This document shows positions 56,401 to 64,000 of a stretch of DNA of 64,000 nt, piece by piece. Origin of the DNA: Mactromeris polynyma (taxonomy: Eukaryota; Mollusca; Bivalvia; Venerida; Mactridae). How positions within the stretch are numbered: position 1 is the stretch's first letter; each line of letters starts with the position of its first letter. The translations under genes and the position numbers were made by a program. The stretch lies in NCBI GenBank assembly GCA_032209605.1, contig JASFXZ010000004.1, positions 33,204,401-33,268,400 on the forward strand, in the 5' to 3' direction. The notes below the pieces were generated by a model. It ran no database searches. It was not told the origin of the DNA and saw nothing but the letters and a program-made list of their open reading frames with translations.

Positions 56401-58700
56401 TCGTATTATTTTAATACATCATGCTAAAATGCATCAAGTATATCTGCATCATTTGTTCCGACACTGTGTGTTTATTTACGCATCGGACAGAATGTCGCCC
56501 GTAAAACCAAACCACGTTATGATTTTCGCTGTTGAATTTCAAACTGTCAGTTATGTGCCCCTGTGTAACTGTTACGCTGCACTCATCGTAAATATCGAAG
56601 CAAAAATATGTTAATGTTTTAAGGTGACATCTTAGACATTCCAGTCATGGAAATATCCTGGAAAATGTCCATTTGTATAAGGTCGTCTGTAATTGCATGT
56701 ACGTCAACTCTCCATGGTCTGTTAGCGTACATTAGACAATCTTGTGACATTTTAGAACAAAACCCGTCTTAAATGCTTCACACAATACTTACCACATTCC
56801 CGTAAACAACTATCGATCATTGTTGTATTTGATGGACGGAATTCCATAAAGATATTGGTAAAAACATCAGTTCTGATGAACTTTTTTTTGTCCTTTGTGT
56901 TGTGGAAATGTATTTGAACTTGGAATATAGAATGAGCACACTGGTGTGTTTTACGAAAAGGAATATATAATTGTTTTTAGACGTTTTTGATTTGCGAGTG
57001 GGATACGAAGTGAACTCGTCGTAATAAGGTGGTCATTTATACTTGTAGGAGAAATAGGGTTTACATAGAAATTACTTAATTGACGCAAATGAATTGCTTA
57101 TGAATAATTTTCAACTATTATATTCCGATATTTGTGTGAGAACTTATCTTGGGAAATCAGAAGTCACAATATCTAGCCATTTACTGGAGTAACAGATTCA
57201 CTTACATTTAAGTGTACGAGCGTATAGTTTTAGCATATTGGTGGAGAATGTCTGATGCTTTTAGTGCGGAAAGTGTTGTATGACAGGAATATTTATCGAA
57301 GGTGTCATTGTAATATATGTAATATCTCAATATTGGTTTTATAAATTATAAATGAGGAAACAATATATGGTATATAAGATAGTATAACAGTTACTCAACA
57401 CTGTTCTGATTGAGGTAAAATCAGTGGGGGATTATATATTTATATTGCTCACTGAGATGTTTATACGACAAGTTGTGCATGGGGAGGATGACAAAAACAA
57501 TCACAATAGCAATAAAAGAAGGAATTAAAAACAATTTTCTATAAAGGTTATTTGAATACGAGCTAGCGTGTATATGGTGTTTCTTGACAAGCGTGTAACA
57601 CTGGTATACATGGATAATGCGTTTTCGCTCAATGTCGACTGGGGATATGGAAGGGAATTTGATGCTATCAAAACGATACTATTTGTTAGACATTATAGTG
57701 TATGCAAACACACTGTTAGACTGTCAACGAATACCGTAATGCAATGTGCACTTGTGACATTTTCTTGTAATGTTTAATATGTTTGATTAGTTGATAAGAC
57801 ATGTTACGGACATGAAACTCGATGTACAGTTGTCTTTAATCTGGACTAGTTCAGTGCTTAAATGACGCCTGTTACAATTTAAAGATTCTCTTAACCATAA
57901 AGGAATTCAGTCGCTTTTATTCCCTTGTGAAAGAGTGGTTACTGCCTGTGTATAGCAGAACGGATTGTGAGACAATAATTTGATACTAACGTTCTTGTAT
58001 GATATTCTTTGAGAACTATTTTATAGCTAAGAGTTCCAGATGGCACTTTCATTGTTATTGTAGGTCACACATTTGCGTATAAATGGAATTTTGGACACAC
58101 AATCCTGAAAGTATTCCAAGGATGTACGGATATTTCAGAAAAAATTCTTAAGATGTGCTTTTTTTAGAAACAACATTAATGACAAGGTGTGTTGTGGGTC
58201 TTTTTCTGTGAATGTGTGTATAGGAATCGAACCTATTCGCACTTATTGCGTTTTGTACTCATGCACGGGTAATTGGAAATTACTTTAAATAATCCTCTAT
58301 TATTAATTGTTTAAAGCACATGTAATCAGTTCTAAATAAAAAAGAATCAGCAAAACCTACCGGAGTTGTTATAGTTAGATTTGATCAAGTGAAACATTTT
58401 CGTGCTTGAATCCCATCCAGAGAAGATGTCGTCAAACGAGTTTCAACAAGTCTGTTATTGGAGTAAAATTGTTTCCATGTGATATTTGCGTCAAGGGATC
58501 ATTTTGAGTAGACTGATCAATTTAATTAAGTGTATAACTGATGTAAAATGAACTTAAAATGATAAACAGTTCGGTAATAAAACGTAATGGCTGTTAAAAT
58601 TAAACGAAAATTGACTGAAAGCACTTTTTGAATATAACAATACTGTATACGTTGTTTCAACTAACAGTAAAAACCATGTGACTTCTTTATGTCAGAAACT
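53460..58700. other. Long AT-rich stretch, no supported gene
   Basis: Short open frames occur on both strands but none has splice signals, codon bias or family resemblance. No repeat was recognised with certainty. Any gene here would need transcript data to detect. Confidence 0.4.
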
Positions 58701-58723
58701 ATTTTTCATCCACTGTATATAAT

Positions 58724-58864
58724 ATGAATGTATCCGAAGTTGTAGATGACGAAAACGTATCGTTCGGTGTGGCGTTTGCTATTTACAGTGTCATCGCTCC
58801 TGTTATATTTATCCTGGTGATTTTAATGTTGCTAATGTTCTTTGTGGCTCATATATTAAGATAA
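58724..58864 (+). CDS. Candidate 46-residue single-pass membrane microprotein
   Basis: ATG at 58724, TAA at 58862-58864. The N-terminal 15 residues are acidic and hold two N-glycosylation sequons (NVS at residues 2-4 and 11-13). Residues about 16-42 form one hydrophobic segment (AIYSVIAPVIFILVILMLLM is its core) and the end is HILR. This is the layout of small integral membrane proteins that regulate channels or pumps, but I recognise no specific family. The last codons (CTCATATATTAAGATAA) coincide with the first unit of the 56-bp minisatellite that follows, so the repeat seems to have grown from the end of the frame. It could instead be an exon of a larger gene or a chance frame. Confidence 0.4.
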   Translation: MNVSEVVDDENVSFGVAFAIYSVIAPVIFILVILMLLMFFVAHILR

Positions 58865-59292
58865 TGCGTAACTCTATTTTATTACACAATGTACGTACAT
58901 TGGCTCATACATGAGATAGTGCGTACATTTATTTTATTATACACTGTACGTACATTGGCTCATATATTAAGATAGTGCGTACATTTATTTTATTACACAA
59001 TGTACGTACATTGGCTCATATATGAGATAGTGCGTACATTTATTTTATTACACAATGTACGTACATTGGCTCATACATGAGATAGTGCGTACATTTATTT
59101 TATTATACACTGTACGTACATTGGCTCATATATTAAGATAGTGCGTACATTTATTTTATTACACAATGTACGTACATTGGCTCATATATTAAGATAGTGC
59201 GTACATTTATTTTATTACACAATGTACGTACATTGGCTCATATATTAAGATAGTGCGTACATTTATTTTATTACACAATGTACGTACATCTG
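58846..59292. repeat. 56-bp minisatellite
   Basis: Eight units built on GGCTCATATATTAAGATAGT followed by GCGTACATTTATTTTATTAC and ACAATGTACGTACATT. Two sub-types differ at CATATATTAAGATAG versus CATA(C/T)ATGAGATAG. Each unit contains the palindrome TGTACGTACA. The first unit overlaps the end of the microprotein frame. Confidence 0.96.
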
Positions 59293-59299
59293 CTTAATA

Positions 59300-60100
59300 A
59301 AGACCATTCCTGCAACTATTATGATTTTATGATTATGAAATATACACATATGGTGACATGGAACTGCTACCGTATTGTTATTCTTCCTGCCTTTATTGCT
59401 TAATCAAAAATATTTTGATCACTTCAGTACATTTATGTCTTGTTAATAACGTTTGGTTTTCATAATTATGTTTAATTCTTGTATATATGTCAATATTTGT
59501 ACCAAACTTGCTAGGAAAGATAATGTAAATGCACATAGGCTTTTAATCGTCGAATTGCCTACAACTGTATGTATGTATGATTACTATTTAACGTAGACTT
59601 AAATGTATGTGTTCTTTTTTTATAAATATTGTGCACACAAATGTATACATATAATATAACAAAATAAAATGTGATTTTAAAAAACCCTACTCAATTCCAC
59701 GCATCCTAGAATCACTATCTTTTGAAGAAAATACATATTTTAACAATAACGTTGTTGACTGTTACAGTTGTGTCTTAATTATTTTGTTATATCGAGTCAC
59801 ATCTTCTGTTCTATTGTTCCAGTTAAATTTAAATCGATGTTGAAGTGTACATATACGCCATGGATTAAAAACCATTTAAGTATATTGTAGTTATTATATG
59901 AGTGATGTGTAAGTACTCATGTACACATTGTGTGTACTAAGCCAAAGTTGGATGCCGGCCATGTTTGTTGTATTACCTTTGACACGCCATAGTCGTTGTG
60001 CCTCATATCTTGTCATAAGTAAAGTACACTTAAAGTAATACTATGCTCATTTTTTGTTATTTTTTACCAAACCAAACATAAAAATATATTTCTTATCACT
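59300..60100. other. Non-coding stretch, nothing recognised
   Basis: AT-rich; no supported gene. Confidence 0.4.
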
Positions 60101-60109
60101 AAATATGGA

Positions 60110-60385
60110 CTAACAAAGAATGAACTCATAATGTATTAATCCGTATTTGCTGAAGAAAGATGTTTGTACATCATACAATTTAACAAAACTTTCTTTTTTC
60201 TAACAATGAGTCTATTTTGTAGGTTTTGACTGTTAGTAATATGATAAAAAAGTTTTTTTCAATCTGTTTTACATTGCAATGGCTCTTATTAGAGATGTTT
60301 TAGCCAATGTAACAACAATACTGGATAAAGCCAATTCAAACATTTTATGTTCAGATGAGCCAGATATCTTTAAATATCTGAATCG
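60110..60385. repeat. Dispersed repeat family D, copy 2
   Basis: Contains GAATGAACTCATAATGTATT, GAAGAAAGATGTTTGTACAT, TCTTATTAGAGATGTTTTAG and CAAACATTTTATGTTCAGA, matching 10080-10745 but about 400 bp shorter. Confidence 0.72.
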
Positions 60386-60784
60386 TGAATGCTAGGTTTG
60401 GTATATATTTGTCTGATCATCATTAATAATTCACAGACTGGTAAAACAGCAGCCAGTCAAGTATTCAATCATTTTTATACAAAGCTTGTCTTTCTTTAAA
60501 TTTGTTTATTGAACCAAACGAAGTCATACATTATACGATACAATATGTAGTCACGTCTGTCAAACCCAGGTACATGCATATAGTCCTAGAACACATTGCC
60601 ATACTGTGGTAAGACTAATTTAAACTTACAATGACGTACACGTATTTTTTTCGTATTTTAAGGACCCTCGTGCCCAGGAAAATTTTATTGTGAGTTTTTG
60701 ACTTTCCGCATGGTGTATTTAAGAGTACAATCGTGACACTTGACTAACTCTTTATTGCATTTTAAAGTGGTTTAGGACTATGCT

Positions 60785-60955
60785 CATCTATGTGTTGCAT
60801 TTAGAGGTAGTTATGCTAAGTAAAACCTTTGAGAAAATGGCATGTCAATGCCTTCATACAGACATACTCATCTATGTGTTGCATTTAGAGGTAGTTATGC
60901 TAAGTAAAACCTTTGAGAAAATGGCATGTCAATGCCTTCATACAGACATACTCTA
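60785..60955. repeat. Exact tandem duplication, about 85 bp
   Basis: Two adjacent copies of a segment starting CATCTATGTGTTGCATTTAG and ending CCTTCATACAGACATACTC, with no visible difference. Being identical, it is a very recent duplication or an assembly artefact. The segment leads into repeat family F copy 2. Confidence 0.92.
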
Positions 60956-61205
60956 ATACATTGCATTGTAACTTTTCGTTAAATTTTCTGGAACTACAAA
61001 ACACGAGTTCAACAACTCGGTGCGTAGGTCAGGATAGAAAATACCGGTATCGGACACTTGTGTTTGTGTTTTCGGTAAACATGTAAGAAAAATGACAATG
61101 CATGGTTGTAAAGTACATCTGTATGAAGAAAATAACAACCAATCTTTTCATATATATCACTAATGATTTGTCGTCCAAAAATAAAACTATGTACCTTTAA
61201 TGTGT
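60950..61205. repeat. Dispersed repeat family F, copy 2, uninterrupted
   Basis: Matches the two outer parts of 31570-32320 but with AGGATAGAAAATACCG and GTATCGGACACTTG directly joined, giving the empty-site version of the 460-bp insertion there. Confidence 0.78.
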
Positions 61206-61281
61206 TTATGAATATATTGTCTTATCTATATGATTGTACAGTGTTTTTAGAAAGAGATGATGGTACCTTTCTTTCTTTTAC

Positions 61282-61372
61282 AGTAAAACCTCATTTAAAG
61301 ACTACCTGAAGACTAAGACCAACTCAAAATTAAGAGCATAGTTTTCAAGCCCATTTTCACTGTTTTGCCCCA
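61282..61372. mobile_element. Pogo/Tigger-like MITE, truncated left half
   Basis: TA then CAGTAAAACCTCATTTAAAG, AAATTAAGAGCATAGTTTTC and AAGCCCATTTTCACTGTTTTG, matching the left halves of copies B and C. The right half is absent. Confidence 0.65.
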
Positions 61373-61794
61373 GTGTTGACAAATTTACAAATAATTCTAA
61401 GTTTCACAAACTTAATACAGCAAATATTTTTTTAGATAGATCTACAATAATAGTTTACAAATAAATATATTTATTTTTCCTTAAGAAAAGGGGCCGTCTC
61501 AATGTTTACCGATAATTGATTTTGCTTCTGCTCACCACTGAATCATACATATTTTACTGAAATGTTTCAACAAGTGTTATGTTGCAATTAATGTGAAAAC
61601 ATGACATCATCTTTATTGCGTTTTTCTCATAAACGAGGCTCAGTGCATTTGGGCCATCAATCTCAGAGACTGCCACATATAAGGGAATAATTCAGGTTAT
61701 CTGAAGTCTTAAGGGGTAGCTTGGAACCACCTTCATGTTCCCCGGGGTAATTTGAAACCAATTTCATCCAACCTCTCGGTTATTTGAAAGCGCA

Positions 61795-62105
61795 TTTCAG
61801 CTACCGGGGGTTTCCCCCTTTCGGCCTATTATTGCTGACTTTCGTCTTGCTGAATACATCCATGGAATACTTTTCCCCCTTTTGTTCTCCTGAATTTTCT
61901 TTAGTTTTTCTTTATGGTCAGCCAGACCATGCATTGGACCCCTATTCTCATACGTATTTATCCTACGTACCCATATTCCCATATATGTTTGTACCTCATC
62001 AGTTCTTAATGTTTTGTAGACTGTTGTTTTCTTTGGGGTCTGTATGGGGAGGTATTGTTTTGTGCATGCGGTGTTTGATGGAACAATTTATCCTCTCGTT
62101 GTGAA
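61795..62105 (+). repeat. Dispersed repeat family A, copy 3
   Basis: Shares TTTTTCTTTATGGTCAGCC, TTAATGTTTTGTAGACTGTT and GGGGAGGTATTGTTTTGTGC with the inverted copy at 22500-22765 and more distantly with copies 1 and 4. The 106-codon open frame across it is not conserved in the other copies. Confidence 0.68.
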
Positions 62106-62634
62106 ACGATGGTAGTCAGAAATCACTGTACCGGTGTAAGAGGCCGTGTCAGAGAACTAAAACATCATAAGAAGTCATTGAACTCGGTATAATGTCTTGG
62201 TCGTAACAAAGCATTCTTTTATCTCTCGCTTGTCTACTCAAATGTAAATTGTGGAATGATGTATGAATTTATATATAATGAAAATAATGCTGTGTATTCT
62301 GGTTTTATTTTGCATAATGACAGATAGTGCTTTTTTCACGAATATCGGTTTTCTATTGAACTTTCACGCGGAAATACACTAGTGGTCTATAGCGACATAG
62401 ATGGAAAGAGCTTTTAAAAAAAAAGCTAAAATTCTAACTTTGTGAAAACGAACTTTTTTACACCCTGTATATGTATTAATATCACGGACGGAGATCAGTG
62501 TATGACTATATATTGATGTGTACATAAACATAGCCTTCATTTTTTGATAAATATTATGTCATATAATTATAATGTCAACAATACAGTTCATACATACTTT
62601 ATGTTCAAAATATACTATTTTAAATAGATTGCCT

Positions 62635-62945
62635 TTTTTGTTTTGCAATATGTACAAGCCTTAGTCCAGTTTGGGCCAATTGTTGCCAACTGTCTTGTCT
62701 TGTCCTGTGATATTTTCCATCCATTTATTTCTCCCCTTCACTGTTTGTCCTCTTTGATTATCCTAGTTATTCCTTATGGTCTGCCAGACCATTCCTTTCG
62801 CCTCTGTTCCCTAACGTACGTAACCTTTAACCCCATAAAGTGCCTTATGTTTTATGGATTGTTGTTTTCCCGGAGGTCTGCGTAGGGAGGCACTGTCTGT
62901 CTGCATGTGGCGTTGCCTGTAGCAACTTATTCATTCTCTTTTAAA
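62635..62945 (+). repeat. Dispersed repeat family A, copy 4
   Basis: Closest to copy 1 (2110-2430). Same block order, including GTCTTGTCCTGTGATATTTT, CCTAGTTATTCCTTATGGTC, GTGCCTTATGTTTTATGGAT and TTCCCGGAGGTCTGCGTAGG. Confidence 0.72.
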
Positions 62946-62949
62946 CTAT

Positions 62950-64000
62950 GTGTAGGCATATTATCAAATTAGCAGAGCACGAAAACTCAATGCATTTTGG
63001 AGAGTTATGCGAGGGATTGCGTTTATGTTAAATTACTTTTGTTCGAATCTGGCTGGGATCCGTCTTATCGCATCAAAACAGCCGTGAAATTCCCATATTA
63101 GCTTCGAAATTTGATGGTCAGGAGAAAGGCGTACTTGAATTATTTCTATAATTGGAAAGTTCACAAATGGATACATTAGGAAACACATAAATACACTTAA
63201 AGTGATGTTCCTAAATGAGATAGGTTTTATAATCAAAGGGAGTTTAAAGTGTCGACATTTCCTACAGCTTTATCACGAACGTCGTAAATTGTGTGAAGTT
63301 TTGTTTTTATGGCCATTTAGCACGCAAATATCTCGGTAGACACCAAACGATCGTTTCGAACTTCATGTCATAAATGGTTAGAATAATACGTGTCTGCATA
63401 AATGTCTATAACTAAAAACCTTTTATTGGTGTTTTTGTTTTGTTTTGAGCTATTGTCATAACGTCATAGATGTTTTGAAGTTAAAACAGAACAAAAACGC
63501 CATTGTCAATCTTGTAATAAAATTAAATTGCTACTAATGTTACTAAATTCGAAACAAAAAGCAATATCGCTATTTTAATTAAAACATGTACTAAGCTACT
63601 TTCACAATTATTCATGTGTCATATATTTTGCATTGTGTAAAAATTCGATCATTAAATACACAGTATTCACGCTTACAAGCGCTTATTTTGGATCAATGTG
63701 TATATATAACTGAATCATTTTCCAAAATCATTGACCATTATTTTGGAACATGCCTTGATATTTACCCATACTGTGCCAAAGAAGTCGTTTTGCACAGTAC
63801 TGCCAAAACCTAGGCTGTTATGGTACAAAAATAACTGTCAACTCGCGAATACATGTATTTTAGTTGATGTATGTCGTCTACATAAATTGCTGCTTTTGCC
63901 TATCATCCTCATTTGTCTTTGCTCTAGTTTTAATATTTTTCGAGGTAAAGTGAGAATTAAGAACTCCATCTTGAAACTAAAAAAGTAAATCGCTAGTAGA
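62950..64000. other. Non-coding stretch to the window edge
   Basis: AT-rich; no supported gene, RNA or repeat. Confidence 0.4.

Noticed and set aside
61784..62104. 106-codon frame with hydrophobic start
   Set aside because: It lies in dispersed repeat family A and is not open in the other copies.

Overview
The window looks like animal nuclear DNA. Genes are split by introns with GT..AG borders, the background is AT-rich, and the sequence is crowded with minisatellites, tRNA-derived SINE-like units and small inverted-repeat elements. Repeat style (degenerate tandem units of 130-165 bp, SINE tails, multicopy TatD and CXC-type transposon-like genes) suggests a mollusc, most likely a bivalve. 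That assignment is inference, because no species-diagnostic gene is present.

Four spliced genes can be assembled by joining exons whose splice phases agree. (1) 3262-9242, plus strand: the 3' end of a gene whose last about 150 residues form an NTR (netrin/complement C345C-type) domain. (2) 30569 to 33047 or 33375, plus strand: part of a gene I do not recognise. (3) 40784-42880, plus strand: the 3' half of a CDC25 dual-specificity phosphatase with an intact HCx5R active site. (4) 50420-44949, minus strand: a six-exon FAD-dependent oxidoreductase of the DAO/sarcosine-oxidase type, complete from ATG to stop but with one single-base frameshift in exon 3. A possible 46-residue membrane microprotein lies at 58724-58864. 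A GC-rich single-exon TatD nuclease fragment lies at 27919-28683.

Mobile DNA covers much of the rest: a 2.2-kb PIF/Harbinger element with terminal inverted repeats and TAA target duplication (24791-27009); a 972-bp mariner with perfect terminal repeats and an internally deleted DD34D transposase (35887-36858); a broken CXC-domain, transposon-like gene (13639-15150); several pogo/Tigger-like MITE copies; a Tc1-like MITE; an LTR-like 460-bp insertion whose empty site is preserved in a paralogous repeat 29 kb away; and further dispersed families without recognisable coding capacity.

Layout: 1-3200 minisatellite and dispersed repeats; 3262-9242 NTR gene with a 30-bp minisatellite in an intron; 9.2-13.6 kb repeats; 13.6-15.2 kb transposon-like pseudogene; 15-24.7 kb mostly non-coding with a 22-bp minisatellite; 24.8-27 kb Harbinger; 27.9-28.7 kb TatD; 29.4-29.7 kb SINE pair; 30.5-33.4 kb unknown gene with repeats; 34.2-36.9 kb Tc1-like MITE, hairpin element and mariner; 40.8-42.9 kb cdc25; 43.5-43.9 kb 40-bp minisatellite; 44.9-50.4 kb oxidoreductase with a 34-bp minisatellite in an intron; 51-64 kb repeats, one hairpin and the candidate microprotein. 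The genes do not form an obvious functional unit.
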